From Achromobacter pestifer (GTDB taxonomy: Bacteria > Pseudomonadota > Gammaproteobacteria > Burkholderiales > Burkholderiaceae_B), in assembly GCF_902859625.1 (NCBI RefSeq), contig NZ_CADIJX010000011.1, positions 78,500 through 142,499 on the forward strand: a stretch of 64,000 bases of DNA, in the 5' to 3' direction. A program made the translations under genes and the position numbers. Shown here piece after piece: positions 26,513-35,789 of the stretch; the first letter of the stretch is position 1; every line of letters begins with the position of its first letter. The notes under the pieces were generated by a model. That model worked only from the letters and a program-made list of their open reading frames with translations, was not told where the DNA came from and made no database searches.

Positions 26513-27769
26513 CTAGGGGCAGCCAGCCAGATATTGCTTCACGCCCGACGCGGCGACCCGTCCGCTGGCCATGCAGGCGGTCAGCAGGTAGCCGCCCGTG
26601 GGCGCCTCCCAATCCAGCATCTCGCCCGCGCAGAACACGCCAGGCGCCGACCGCAGCATCAGGCCGGCGTTCAGGGCGTCAAATGACACGCCGCCCGCCG
26701 TGCTGATGGCTTCGTCAATCGGCCGCGTGCGCACAAGCGTCAACGGCAAGGCTTTGATCCGTAATCCAAGCTTTACCGGATCCTTGAAATCTTCGGCGGA
26801 TGCACATTCGCGCAACAGCCCCGCCTTCACGCCGGTCAACCCCAGCCGGCTTTGCAGATGGCTGGACATGGAGCGCGCTCCGCGAGGGTGCATCACCGCG
26901 GCCAGGACTTTTTCCTGCGTCCAGTCCGGAGCCAGATCCAACGTCGCGATGGCCTGCCCTTGCGCATCGATCTCATCGCGCAAGGGTGCGGACAAGGCGT
27001 AGACCAGACTGCCTTCAACCCCGGTTTCCGACACCACGAATTCGCCTTGCCGGGCCAGCACGCCGCCCGCTTGCAGCGCGCACGACATGGCGACAGATTT
27101 GACGGGCTGCCCGGCAAAACGTTGACGGAAGTGGTCCGACCAGGCCACATCGAACCCGCTATTGGCGGGGCGTAGCGGCGCCACCTCGATCCCTTGCGCC
27201 TGCAACCCCGCGACCCATGCGCCGTCCGAGCCCAGTTTGGCCCAACTGCCACCTCCCAAGGCCAGCACCACGGCATCCGCCTTCAGCGTTTGCACGCCCT
27301 CCGGGGTGTCGAACCGCAGCACATTCGCGGTAGGCGCGTCATGGTCCGACCACCCCAACCAGCGGTGCCGCATATGGAAACGCACGCCACTGGCGCGCAG
27401 CCTGGCCAGCCAGGCCCGCAACAATGGCGCGGCCTTCATTTCCTGGGGAAAGACTCGCCCTGACGAACCGACAAAGGTCTCGATGCCCAGTTGCTGCGCC
27501 CAATCCCGCAACCCTGCGGCGTCCAACACGGCCAGCCAAGGCATCACGTCTGCGGCACGCGCGCCATAGCGCGCAAGAAAAGGGGCTGCTGCCTCGTTAT
27601 GCGTCAGGTTCAGCCCGCCCCGGCCCGCCATCAGGAACTTGCGCCCGACCGAAGGCATGGCGTCGAACACATCCACTTGCAGGCCTTGGCCTGCCAGGCC
27701 CTCTGCCGCCATCAGGCCCGCCGGACCACCGCCAATGATCGCAATGCGTTGGGAAGCGCTCATGGTCAT
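26513..27769 (-). CDS. FAD-dependent flavoprotein of the HI0933/TIGR03862 type
   Basis: 418 residues. It opens with the dinucleotide motif RIAIIGGGPAGLMAAEGLAG and has the family-specific KFLMAGRGGLNLTHNE near residue 45. The C-terminal FAD-closing motif is GVFCAGEMLDWEAPTGGYL. Members bind FAD but the substrate is unknown; some are annotated as NAD(P)/FAD oxidoreductases of the HI0933 family. It is a single gene converging with the hypothetical plus-strand genes. Confidence 0.92.
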   Translation of the reverse strand: MTMSASQRIAIIGGGPAGLMAAEGLAGQGLQVDVFDAMPSVGRKFLMAGRGGLNLTHNEAAAPFLARYGARAADVMPWLAVLDAAGLRDWAQQLGIETFVGSSGRVFPQEMKAAPLLRAWLARLRASGVRFHMRHRWLGWSDHDAPTANVLRFDTPEGVQTLKADAVVLALGGGSWAKLGSDGAWVAGLQAQGIEVAPLRPANSGFDVAWSDHFRQRFAGQPVKSVAMSCALQAGGVLARQGEFVVSETGVEGSLVYALSAPLRDEIDAQGQAIATLDLAPDWTQEKVLAAVMHPRGARSMSSHLQSRLGLTGVKAGLLRECASAEDFKDPVKLGLRIKALPLTLVRTRPIDEAISTAGGVSFDALNAGLMLRSAPGVFCAGEMLDWEAPTGGYLLTACMASGRVAASGVKQYLAGCP

Positions 27770-28077
27770 GACGCCAGGATCGTCAAGGCAGGGATGTGGA
27801 AGGGCGAAGGAGACGGCATGGAGGGCAAATCGAATTCATCCGGACAAGCGATGCGCGACGTGTGGCGCTGAGGGGAAGAATTGTCGCATGGCGCCAGGAG
27901 GCCCTCCCCCGTGGCATGCAGGAACCGGATGTTCGGACGACGGCCCGGATGAAAAAAGGCCCGGCGCCGGCCACTTATTGACCGCAGGCGCCAAGCCTTT
28001 GTTATGACAGGACAATTTGGACCTACGCAGAGGCTATCCCAAGGCTTGTCCACAGTCGCTGTGGGTAACTCCCAGGG
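27770..28077. other. Gene-free stretch with one repeat element
   Basis: 308 bases without a credible gene. The right end holds the duplicated element described at 28013. The remainder (27770-28012) shows no hairpin with a T run and no clear promoter, though the flavoprotein promoter must lie here. Confidence 0.6.
28013..28073. repeat. Duplicated intergenic element with inverted DnaA-box-like sites, copy 1
   Basis: About 60 bp align with 31647-31708 from AATTTG to GGGTAACT. The core is TTGTCCACAG-N3-CTGTGGGTAA: two 9-mers close to the DnaA box TTATNCACA facing each other, forming a perfect 6-bp stem CCACAG/CTGTGG. In both copies the element lies just beyond the stop of a minus-strand gene. 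Confidence 0.75.
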
Positions 28078-28422
28078 TCAGGCGTTACCTGCCGCCTGCA
28101 TCGGACCCGACCAGGGTTCCGAATCCAGCTCGAAGCGTAGCTCCTGATATTCGCCGTCCACCCCCACCGACCGCAGCAGGCCGGCCCCCATGGCCTGGCC
28201 CAGGGCACGGCGGCACAGGGTTTCAGGATCGTCCGGCAATGACTGAAATACGCCGGCCGGAATGCGCAAGCGCAACAATGCCTGGGGATCGCCGCGCTCC
28301 GCCGGCCGGCCAATATGGATATGGGCGGGATAACCGTGAGGGCACCAGATGCCCACGTGGTACTTGCCTTCAGCGCCGGTGTCGGCAACGTAGCCGGGAT
28401 GATCGTACTTTGCGGTGCCCAT
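28078..28422 (-). CDS. Hypothetical protein
   Basis: 114 residues starting MGTAKYDHPGYVAD, supported by a GAGGAGGG ribosome site 4 bp upstream; the longer frame above it lacks such support. It is soluble, with a HVGIWCPHGYPAHIHIG segment (one Cys, several His) that could bind metal, and an acidic C-terminus. No family recognised. Confidence 0.75.
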   Translation of the reverse strand: MGTAKYDHPGYVADTGAEGKYHVGIWCPHGYPAHIHIGRPAERGDPQALLRLRIPAGVFQSLPDDPETLCRRALGQAMGAGLLRSVGVDGEYQELRFELDSEPWSGPMQAAGNA

Positions 28423-28564
28423 GGACCCTCCTCGAGTGCGGCAAACTAGCGCGCGTGACCCATGGTAGCTCAGGGTCGCGGCGCTGTGCGGCCGGGAACA
28501 CCCGGGAAACTCCGGGCTGGAACAAAGGATTGACCCAAGGCAAGTAACACGCAAAAAACGGACG

Positions 28565-28596
28565 AAAAAAAGCCGCGATTGGCATCGCGGCTTTTT
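28565..28596. terminator. Terminator of the tRNA-fMet gene
   Basis: AGCCGCGA pairs with TCGCGGCT across 6 nt with A and T runs on the two sides; it lies 10 bp past the tRNA 3' end. Confidence 0.88.
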
Positions 28597-28606
28597 CTCT
28601 TGAAAC

Positions 28607-28683
<77 letters not shown>

Positions 28684-28703
28684 TCTGATGTGTGAATCAT
28701 ACC

Positions 28704-29084
28704 TCATTTTAGAATCTTGTGCAGCGCACCCAGGCGATTATTCGTGTTTTCTGCCTGATTCATGCGAAAAATATTCGCCACCAGCCCCAGAAACCGGCTC
28801 ACAGGGCCAGGAACATCCTGGTAAATCACCTCCGCCGGACCTAGCGCCATCACCCGCACCACGCCGCCGCAACCGATGCGCTGCGCCTCGCCCGCATTGA
28901 CACGGGTGGAAACCGGCAAAGACAGGCTGCCTGCGGCTTCCGCGCCGGTTGACGGCTCTTCCACCCGCACACTGCCCGCAATGCAGATGACCGTGGCACC
29001 GGTGCGCAGCATCAATTGCCGGCTGGCGCCGGAGGCGATTTCCAGGCGGCGGGCCAAGGGTTGGGCGGTGGGTTCGGCATTCAT
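28704..29084 (-). CDS. Hypothetical protein divergent from the MocR regulator
   Basis: 126 residues, soluble, mostly beta-strand patterned (RTGATVICIAGSVRVEEP, GVVRVMALGPAEVIYQ), with a short helical C-terminus (SRFLGLVANIFRMNQAE). The pattern resembles the small beta-barrel DUF2917-type proteins, but I could not settle this. It ends 20 bp before the tRNA. Its divergent position suggests control by, or shared promoter space with, the MocR gene. Confidence 0.7.
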   Translation of the reverse strand: MNAEPTAQPLARRLEIASGASRQLMLRTGATVICIAGSVRVEEPSTGAEAAGSLSLPVSTRVNAGEAQRIGCGGVVRVMALGPAEVIYQDVPGPVSRFLGLVANIFRMNQAENTNNRLGALHKILK

Positions 29085-29253
29085 GATGATCTCCAGTCGG
29101 ACAGTGACAGGCTACGCCCGCCCTGCTTTGCGCAACAGCCACACCCTCGACCTTTCTGTACCGATGCAGACCCTCGATTTTGACGCTGTTATGGTGTACT
29201 TTTCATCAATCTGTGCCTACCTTCATTCCAACCTCGGGGAGCATGATCGGCGC

Positions 29254-30693
29254 ATGGACCCACAACCGCTATACCTCCGCTTGGCGAACCACTACCGGCG
29301 AGCCATCCAGACAGGCGTCCTGGCTCCCGCCCAGCGCATGCCGTCCGTGCGCACGTTGGTGCGTACCCACCACGTCAGCCTATCCACCGCGCTGCAAGCC
29401 TGCCGGCAATTGGAAGACGACGGGCTGATCGAGGCCCGGCCCCGTTCGGGCTACTTCGTGCTGCAACCCCGCCGCAACAGCATCCCGCCCGTCAATGAGC
29501 CCGACATCCGTCAGACTCTGGGTGCCGCGCAGTACGTGGGCATCCACGATCGCGTCTCGGATTTCATCGCCAAGTGCGAAGCCCATCCCGTCAGCGCCAA
29601 TTTCGCGCTGGCAGCGGCGGTGCCCGAGGCCTACCCGATGGAAGAACTGAAGCAGGCGATGACGCGCGCGCTGCGCATGACGCCGCAGGTGCTGGTCAGC
29701 CCCGTTCCGCCGCAAGGCCACCCAGAGCTACGCACGGTGCTGGCCCGCCGCGCGCTGGCCAACGGCATCAATGCCACGCCCGACGACGTCATCGTCACGC
29801 ACGGCTGCATTGAAGCGCTGAACCTGGCTTTGCGCGCGGTTGCCCGGCCGGGCGACACCATCGCCGTCGAATCCCCTACCTACTTTGGTTTGCTGCAAAT
29901 ACTGGAAAGCCTGGGCATGCGGGCGTTGGAGATCCCCACCAGCCCGCAGAACGGCCTGTCCATCGAGGCGCTGGACCTGGCTTTCCAGACCCACGGAAAT
30001 ATCCGCGCCGTCGTGGTGGTGCCGAATTTCCAGAATCCGCTGGGCTGCGTGATGCCCGAGGCGGAAAAGGCCCGATTGGTCGCACTGTGCGAACGCCAGC
30101 AGGTGCCGCTGATCGAAGACGATACCTACGGGGCGCTGACGGATGACGACACGCCGCTGGCTGCGGCCAAGTCCTGGGACGCGACCGGCAACGTCATCTA
30201 TTGCTCGTCCATGCACAAGACCCTGGCCCCCGGCATGCGGCTGGGCTGGCTGCTGGGCGGCCGTTGGAAGGCCCGCATCGCCATGTTGAAGTTTGCGCAA
30301 AGCCGTCCCAACGAGCCCCTGGCGCAGATTGCCGTCGCTGAATTCATGGGATCGCGGGCCTACGATCGGCATCTGGTCCGTCTGCGGCGCCAGTTGAAAA
30401 ACCAGCGGGACCAAACCGCCGAAGCCATCGCCGCGCATTTTCCCCGCGGTACTCGATTGAGCGTGCCGCAAGGCGGCATGCTGCTCTGGGTGGAAATGCC
30501 CGATGGCCGCTCCGGCGTGGACGTCTTCGAGGCCGCATTGCGGCAAGGCATCCGGGTGGCGCCAGGCGCGATGTTTTCGAATGGCACGCGCTACAACCAC
30601 TTCCTGCGCGTCAGCTGCGGCCAGCGTGCCACGCCCGAGATCTTGCGGGCCTTGATGACGCTGGCGCGCATCGTCGACGAGCGTCCGGCATGA
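29254..30693 (+). CDS. MocR-type GntR regulator fused to a PLP aminotransferase-like domain
   Basis: 479 residues from MDPQPLYLRLANHYRRAI. A GntR winged helix (PSVRTLVRTHHVSLSTALQACRQLE) occupies residues 1-80. A type I aminotransferase fold follows, with the substrate-binding HGCIEALNLAL, VVVPNFQNPLGCVM and the PLP-binding lysine in SSMHKTLAPGMRLGW. MocR proteins use PLP as a sensing cofactor and activate transcription. Its stop overlaps the start of the DedA gene by 4 bp, so the membrane protein is co-translated; the regulated gene is unknown. Confidence 0.95.
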   Translation: MDPQPLYLRLANHYRRAIQTGVLAPAQRMPSVRTLVRTHHVSLSTALQACRQLEDDGLIEARPRSGYFVLQPRRNSIPPVNEPDIRQTLGAAQYVGIHDRVSDFIAKCEAHPVSANFALAAAVPEAYPMEELKQAMTRALRMTPQVLVSPVPPQGHPELRTVLARRALANGINATPDDVIVTHGCIEALNLALRAVARPGDTIAVESPTYFGLLQILESLGMRALEIPTSPQNGLSIEALDLAFQTHGNIRAVVVVPNFQNPLGCVMPEAEKARLVALCERQQVPLIEDDTYGALTDDDTPLAAAKSWDATGNVIYCSSMHKTLAPGMRLGWLLGGRWKARIAMLKFAQSRPNEPLAQIAVAEFMGSRAYDRHLVRLRRQLKNQRDQTAEAIAAHFPRGTRLSVPQGGMLLWVEMPDGRSGVDVFEAALRQGIRVAPGAMFSNGTRYNHFLRVSCGQRATPEILRALMTLARIVDERPA

Positions 30694-31253
30694 ATCCGGC
30701 ACTCCACCAGTTCATCGTTGATTACGGCTTATGGGCCGTGCTGGGTGGCACTTTTCTGGAAGGCGAAAGCGTGGTGGTGTTCGCGGGGTTCCTGGCCCAT
30801 CAGCACCTGCTGCACCTGCCCTATGTGATGCTGTGCGCGTTCGCCGGCTCTTTCGTGGCCGACCAGTTGCTGTTCTTTCTTGGCCGGCGGTACCGCGACC
30901 ACCGCTTCGTGCGACGCATCCGCGAAAAGCCCGCTTTTGAACGCGCCCTGGCCGCGATCGACCGCTATCCGCACGGCTTCATCCTGAGCCTGCGGTTCCT
31001 GTATGGCTTGCGCACCGTGGGCCCGGTGGCGCTAGGAATGTCTCGCGTGCCGCCGCTGCGTTTTCTGGTGCTCAATGCGATTGCCGCCGTCATCTGGGCG
31101 GTGTGCTTCAGCCTGCTGGGCTATGCCTTCGGCCAGACCATCGAATCACTGCTGGGGCGGCTGCATGGCGTGGAAACCAAACTGGCAGTGGCCGTCGCGA
31201 TCGGTGTGGCGATCTGGCTGGCGTATCACCTGATCGCCAGACTCCGGCGCTGA
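30690..31253 (+). CDS. DedA/VTT-family membrane protein
   Basis: 187 residues with four or five membrane helices. The family motifs LEGESVVVFAGFLA (residue 20) and the conserved basic helix SLRFLYGLRTVGPVALGMSR are present. DedA proteins act in the inner membrane in lipid carrier recycling and proton-motive-force homeostasis. The ATGA overlap with the MocR gene indicates translational coupling, an unusual pairing. Confidence 0.93.
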   Translation: MNPALHQFIVDYGLWAVLGGTFLEGESVVVFAGFLAHQHLLHLPYVMLCAFAGSFVADQLLFFLGRRYRDHRFVRRIREKPAFERALAAIDRYPHGFILSLRFLYGLRTVGPVALGMSRVPPLRFLVLNAIAAVIWAVCFSLLGYAFGQTIESLLGRLHGVETKLAVAVAIGVAIWLAYHLIARLRR

Positions 31254-31260
31254 CCGGCGC

Positions 31261-31533
31261 TCAGCAGACCACGCGGCCGCTGGCGCGCAGCACATAGTGC
31301 CGCCGCGCCTTGCGATACCAACGGCCGATCAGCGGCAGCAACGCCAAACGGCGCAGAATGGGATGACGCTGGTCGAAGTCGTGCCAGGCCTTGAAGCCAT
31401 GCCCCATGCGCTCCCAGCTTTGACGCGCTTCGGGAGTAAGTTTGCCGGGGTCGAACGCCGCCAGCTTTGCTGCTTCCGAGACGCGGGCCAACATGGCTCC
31501 GCCCGGACGTTCCAATCGATACTGATTCCGCAT
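31261..31533 (-). CDS. Hypothetical basic protein
   Basis: 90 residues starting MRNQYRLERPGGAM; a shorter start at 31494 (MLARVSEAAKL) is possible and no strong ribosome site decides. The C-terminal half is rich in Arg, His and Trp (RMGHGFKAWHDFDQRHPILRRLALL) without a membrane helix or signal peptide. No family recognised. It converges with the DedA gene with 7 bp between stops. Confidence 0.6.
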   Translation of the reverse strand: MRNQYRLERPGGAMLARVSEAAKLAAFDPGKLTPEARQSWERMGHGFKAWHDFDQRHPILRRLALLPLIGRWYRKARRHYVLRASGRVVC

Positions 31534-31646
31534 GGGGCCGCATATTACCCGGCTTGGAGGTCCCGTGGCAGACATTGAAACCGGCGCCCGAAAAGCGCAA
31601 AAGGAGCCACCTTTGACCGCCCCAGCCAAGCCCTTGTAATTAAAGG

Positions 31647-31708
31647 AATTTGCGGATCTATGCCCGGACTATCCCAAGGCTTGTCCACAGAAGCTGTGGG
31701 TAACTTCC
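31647..31708. repeat. Duplicated intergenic element with inverted DnaA-box-like sites, copy 2
   Basis: The core TTGTCCACAG-N3-CTGTGGGTAA and the left flank ACTATCCCAAGGC match copy 1 at 28013, in the same orientation and 3.6 kb away. Only the three bases between the palindromic arms and some flanking positions differ. Confidence 0.75.
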
Positions 31709-31728
31709 GTCCTGCGGATGGGCGTTTT

Positions 31729-31974
31729 CTACTTCAACGCTGCCTGGATCATGTCGCGCACGCTTTCAAAACCCGCGACGTACTGCGGATTCTCGGAGCG
31801 GGCCAACAGGCTGGAGTAATTCTGCTCCAACTGGGCTTCGATCGCTTCACGCAGGCCCGGTGACGCCTTGACCAGGTGCAGCATCGATAGCAGGGTCGAA
31901 TTCAACGCATCGATGCGGCCACCCTGATGCGAGATCGTGTGCACGATGACGGCGATTTGTTCCTGAATGTCCAT
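31729..31974 (-). CDS. Small hypothetical helical protein
   Basis: 81 residues starting MDIQEQIAVIVHTISHQGG, with a GGAGG ribosome site 8 bp upstream. Nearly all predicted helix with heptad-like hydrophobics (IDALNSTLLSMLHLV, LREAIEAQLEQNYSSLL), suggesting a small coiled-coil or oligomer. No family recognised. A repeat element lies just past its stop. Confidence 0.75.
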   Translation of the reverse strand: MDIQEQIAVIVHTISHQGGRIDALNSTLLSMLHLVKASPGLREAIEAQLEQNYSSLLARSENPQYVAGFESVRDMIQAALK

Positions 31975-32147
31975 GTGTAAAGCCTCCTGGCATTGATAGT
32001 CGGCGCAAATCCTAGCATGGCGCCAGAGCGGGCTGGCCGGCGCTAGGCAAGCGCGGCGCGTCGCGCTAGCATCAAGCGTAGCCGCAAGGGCACCGCGGCG
32101 CATGCCCCGGCCCCTCCCACGGCGCCCGGGGCCACCGGAGCGCGCAC

Positions 32148-32753
32148 ATGAAGACGATCCAGAACTATGCCCCCCCGGACGCCCAGTCCCTGCAACGCTT
32201 GCAGGACCGCCTGGGCTACAGCGACGCGCGCATGGCGGAGCTGGCCGGCTTGGACGCGGCCACCCCCTGGCCCAGCTACGCCGGCGGCCCGGAACCCCGT
32301 TCGCTCGGCCGTCAGCGCCTGTTCTATATGGTGGCCCGCCTGACACTGGACGAGCGCGAATGGCAAAAGGTGCTGGCCGCCATGCACGAGGCCGGCGCCC
32401 GTTTTGACTACGAAGACCCATTGGCCATGGACGCGCCGCCCAAGCCGGAACCCAAGGCGGACGAAGAACGAAAATTCGGCATGTTGCTCGTCAGCCGCAA
32501 CGGCGCCTTCCATGAAATGGAACAGCTGCGCGAGTTCGCGCATTTCGCCAATGAGGCCGACGTCAGCCGCTTTGTGCATACCGTGTTCTACGACAGCGAC
32601 ATCGATCTGTGCCGCTTTCGCTTCGCGGACCATGACGGCCTGGACGCCGCCAGCCGCGACCGCATCTTCGACGCCGCGCACAAGACCATCACGCGCTTCG
32701 AGTTCGATGGCCGCATCTATCATGGCGGCATTCCGCCGGAATCCGACGGGTAG
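32148..32753 (+). CDS. Hypothetical protein with an HTH-like N-terminus
   Basis: 201 residues. Residues 12-45 (SLQRLQDRLGYSDARMAELAGLD) look like a Cro-type helix-turn-helix, followed by a helix and an acidic linker. A C-terminal alpha/beta segment (FGMLLVSRNGAFHEMEQLREFAHF) comes from residue 105 on. It is not a family I can name. It is a single gene with no close neighbour on its strand until the Lrp gene 77 bp later. Confidence 0.7.
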   Translation: MKTIQNYAPPDAQSLQRLQDRLGYSDARMAELAGLDAATPWPSYAGGPEPRSLGRQRLFYMVARLTLDEREWQKVLAAMHEAGARFDYEDPLAMDAPPKPEPKADEERKFGMLLVSRNGAFHEMEQLREFAHFANEADVSRFVHTVFYDSDIDLCRFRFADHDGLDAASRDRIFDAAHKTITRFEFDGRIYHGGIPPESDG

Positions 32754-32830
32754 GCCAGCCGCTTCGCATTGACGCAAGCCGGCCCCCGCCTGTACCGTCG
32801 GCACTCCCCCCTTTGCGCCACGCCTTCCGC

Positions 32831-33289
32831 ATGAATGAACGACTCGACGCCATCGACCGGCAACTGCTAAGCCTGCTTTCCGCCAATGCGCGCGAACCCG
32901 CTGCCATCCTGGCGCGCAAGCTGGGACTGGCGCGCACCACGGTGGTCGCGCGCATCGCTCGATTGGAACGCGAGCACATCGTGTCTGGCTATGGCGTGCG
33001 CCTGGGCCGCCTGCTGGAAGAGGCCGCCGTACGCGCGTACTGCTTCATCAGCGTGCTGCCCAAGACGCCCGCAGCGGTGATCCGCGAACTGGAGCGGATG
33101 CCCGAAGTGGAAGAAGTGTCCTCGGTCAGCGGCCCGTATGACTATCTGATCTTCCTGCGTTGCGAAACCCATGAACAATTGGACGAGCTGCTGGACCGCA
33201 TCGGCCTGATCGATGGCGTCAAGCAGACCCAGACGTCGATCGTGCTCAGCCGCAAGGTGGACCGCCGCAGCGCGGTCGCCGCGCCCTGA
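32831..33289 (+). CDS. Lrp/AsnC-family transcriptional regulator
   Basis: 152 residues, standard length. The N-terminal HTH is LDAIDRQLLSLLSANAREPAA then ARKLGLARTTVVARIARLE, and the C-terminal RAM effector domain has YCFISVLPKTPAAVIREL and SSVSGPYDYLIFL. Lrp relatives bind amino acids and act as oligomers. No adjacent transport gene identifies a target. Confidence 0.94.
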   Translation: MNERLDAIDRQLLSLLSANAREPAAILARKLGLARTTVVARIARLEREHIVSGYGVRLGRLLEEAAVRAYCFISVLPKTPAAVIRELERMPEVEEVSSVSGPYDYLIFLRCETHEQLDELLDRIGLIDGVKQTQTSIVLSRKVDRRSAVAAP

Positions 33290-33372
33290 TGCCCTGGCCG
33301 CCTGCCGGGCCGCCTTTTCTCTGAGCCCGACATGGTGTTGTAATGGCGGATAACGAGATTTCTGGACGACCC

Positions 33373-33681
33373 ATGCTTGCACGCCTTGCCCCCGCCGCCG
33401 CCTTGCTTACCCTGCTAGCTGCCTGTTCCAGCATGAGCGAGGTCACGTCCGTCGACAAGAATACGTACAACGTGACCTACAGCTCGGGCACGCAGCTGCT
33501 GACTTGGGTTGAAATCAAGAACCAGACGCTGCAACGCGCGGACCAGTACTGCCAATCCATTGGCCGCAAGATGCAGAAGCCGAAAATCACGTCCAACCAC
33601 GCCACGGGCCTGGGGTCCAAGCGTGCCACCGTGACGTTCGAGTGCGGCGCCATCGATCCCCCTAAAGACCAAGCATCGTGA
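33373..33681 (+). CDS. Lipoprotein of unknown function
   Basis: 102 residues from MLARLAPAAALLTLLAACS, with lipobox LAAC and Cys at residue 18. The mature part is beta-rich (NTYNVTYSSGTQ) with two further cysteines (DQYCQSIG and TFECGAID) that may pair. Function unknown. Its stop overlaps the GTG start of pdxA by 4 bp, so the two share an mRNA. Confidence 0.8.
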   Translation: MLARLAPAAALLTLLAACSSMSEVTSVDKNTYNVTYSSGTQLLTWVEIKNQTLQRADQYCQSIGRKMQKPKITSNHATGLGSKRATVTFECGAIDPPKDQAS

Positions 33682-34658
33682 ATACCTCCTTGCCCGTGGG
33701 CATCACCATGGGCGATGCCGCCGGCATCGGCCCCGAGATCGTCGTCAAAGCCTATGCGCAAGGCCTGAATGCGCCCTGCGTGGTGTACGGCGATGCCGGC
33801 GCGTTGCGCCGTGCCGCGGCCCAGTTGGGCGCCCGCCTGGACGTTGTTGAAATCACCGCCGTCAGTCAGGCCCAGCTGGACGCGGGCCGCATCAACGTCG
33901 TCGCCTGTAGCCCCGCCCTGCCCGCCGACCTGCCCGCCGGACAGATCAGCGCCGCCGCCGGACGCGGTGCCTATGATTACGTTTGCGCCGCCATCGACGA
34001 CGCTCAAGCTGGCCACATCCGGGCCATCGTCACCGCCCCGCTGAACAAGAAGTCCATGCATGAAGCCGGCATCGATTACCCCGGCCACACAGAGATCCTG
34101 GCGGAACGCTCGGGCACCCAGGACTTTGCCATGATGCTGGCCAACGACGAACTGCGTGTTCTGCTGGTCACCATCCATGTGGCGCTGGCGGACGTCATCG
34201 CCCGCATCACCCCGGAAGCCGAACTGACCGCCATGCGGCTGGCCGACCATGCCTGCAAGCAAATGGGCATCGCGCACCCCAGGGTGGCGGTGGCAGGCCT
34301 GAACCCGCATGCCGGCGAAGGCGGCAAGTTCGGCCGCGAAGACATCGACATCATCGAACCCGCCATCGCCCAAGCGCGTGCGCAAGGTATCGATGCCAGC
34401 GGCCCCTGGCCGGGCGACACCATCTTCATGCGTGCCCGCCGAGGCGAATTCGACATCGTCGTGGCCCAGTATCACGACCAAGGCCTGATTCCCGTCAAGT
34501 ATCTGGGCCTGGACCACGGCGTGAACGTCACGGTGGGCCTGCCCTTCGTGCGCACCAGCGTCGACCACGGCACTGCGTTCGACATCGCCGGCCGCGGCGT
34601 GGCCGATCAGGCCTCTTTGGTCGCCGCCTTCGACCTGGCGCTGGCCATGACGCCCTAG
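33678..34658 (+). CDS. pdxA: 4-Hydroxythreonine-4-phosphate dehydrogenase
   Basis: 326 residues starting with GTG, overlapping the lipoprotein stop. PdxA oxidises 4-phosphohydroxy-L-threonine for pyridoxal phosphate synthesis. The start VGITMGDAAGIGPEIVVKA and the metal-binding segments SAPLNKKSMHEAG-like region (TAPLNKKSMHEAG), HAGEGGKFGREDI and VAQYHDQGLIPVK are all intact, giving the three His ligands. No other B6 gene is adjacent. Confidence 0.96.
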   Translation: MNTSLPVGITMGDAAGIGPEIVVKAYAQGLNAPCVVYGDAGALRRAAAQLGARLDVVEITAVSQAQLDAGRINVVACSPALPADLPAGQISAAAGRGAYDYVCAAIDDAQAGHIRAIVTAPLNKKSMHEAGIDYPGHTEILAERSGTQDFAMMLANDELRVLLVTIHVALADVIARITPEAELTAMRLADHACKQMGIAHPRVAVAGLNPHAGEGGKFGREDIDIIEPAIAQARAQGIDASGPWPGDTIFMRARRGEFDIVVAQYHDQGLIPVKYLGLDHGVNVTVGLPFVRTSVDHGTAFDIAGRGVADQASLVAAFDLALAMTP

Positions 34659-34745
34659 GGGCTTGGCGGTCACGGGACTACAATACGCCCCGTTTCCGGC
34701 GCCCATCGCGCGCCGCCGCTTTCCGACTTGCCCCTTTTATCCCCC

Positions 34746-35723
34746 ATGTCACGCCTTGTCCGCCTTCTGCCCGACCGCTTCACGCTCTATCTGATCTGCA
34801 CCGTCATCATCGCCAGCATCGTGCCCGCGCACGGGCAAGGCGTCGTGGTATTCGGCTGGATCACCAACATCGCGGTCGGCCTGCTGTTCTTCCTGCACGG
34901 TGCACGCCTGTCCCGCGAGGCCATCATCGCCGGCCTGACGCACTGGAAACTGCACCTGACAATCTTCTCGGCTACGTTCCTGATGTTTCCGTTGCTGGGC
35001 CTGGCGCTCAAGCCGGTACTGGAACCGCTGGTGACGCCCGAGTTGTACCTCGGCATTCTGTTCCTGTGCTGCCTGCCCGCCACGGTGCAATCGGCCATTG
35101 CGTTCACGTCCATGGCACGCGGCAACGTTCCCGCCGCCGTGTGCAGCGCCTCGGCCTCCAGCCTGCTGGGCATCTTCCTGACCCCGCTGCTGGTGGGCAC
35201 GGTCGTGGCCAATGCGGGCAGCGCGCCGATCTCGTTCGACGCGGTCGGCAAGATCATGCTGCAACTGCTGCTGCCTTTCGTGCTGGGCCAGTTCGCCCGC
35301 CGCTGGATTGGCGCCTGGGTGCACAAGCACAAGGCCATGCTGAAGTTCGTCGACCAGGGTTCGATCTTGCTGGTCGTCTACACCGCGTTCTCTGAAGCCA
35401 TCAACGAAGGGCTGTGGAGCACCACGCCGATCCCCGCACTGGTGGGTCTGGTGGTGTGCTGCGCCGTGATCCTGGCGCTGGCGCTGGGCCTGTCGGCGCT
35501 TGCCGGCAAGCTGCTGGGCTTCAACACGCCCGACCGCATTACCTTGTTGTTCTGCGGCTCGAAGAAGAGCTTGGCCAGCGGCATCCCGATGGCCCAGGTG
35601 CTGTTCGCGGGGCACGCCGTGGGCGCCATCGTGTTGCCCCTGATGCTGTTCCACCAGATCCAACTGATGGTGTGCGGCGTCCTGGCCGCCCGCTATGGCA
35701 AGCGCCCGGAAACCGAGGACTGA
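34746..35723 (+). CDS. Bile acid:sodium symporter family protein
   Basis: 325 residues from MSRLVRLLPDRFTLYL; a TTG six codons upstream was not used. Nine or ten hydrophobic helices with the family features FFLHGARLSREA, LCCLPATVQSAIAFTSMARGN and LLFCGSKKSLASGIPMAQVLF. It belongs to the SBF-like family (PF13593 type), inner-membrane proteins related to bile-acid transporters. The substrate is unknown in bacteria. Confidence 0.92.
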   Translation: MSRLVRLLPDRFTLYLICTVIIASIVPAHGQGVVVFGWITNIAVGLLFFLHGARLSREAIIAGLTHWKLHLTIFSATFLMFPLLGLALKPVLEPLVTPELYLGILFLCCLPATVQSAIAFTSMARGNVPAAVCSASASSLLGIFLTPLLVGTVVANAGSAPISFDAVGKIMLQLLLPFVLGQFARRWIGAWVHKHKAMLKFVDQGSILLVVYTAFSEAINEGLWSTTPIPALVGLVVCCAVILALALGLSALAGKLLGFNTPDRITLLFCGSKKSLASGIPMAQVLFAGHAVGAIVLPLMLFHQIQLMVCGVLAARYGKRPETED

Positions 35724-35741
35724 AACCCTCGCCTCGTGGTC

Positions 35742-35776
35742 AAAAAAAAACCGCACATCTGGGTGCGGTTTTTTTT
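35742..35776. terminator. Bidirectional terminator between the SBF transporter and dnaB
   Basis: CCGCAC pairs with GTGCGG across 6 nt, with nine A on the left and eight T on the right, so it serves both converging genes. Confidence 0.93.
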
Positions 35777-35789
35777 GGCTGCGACGAAC

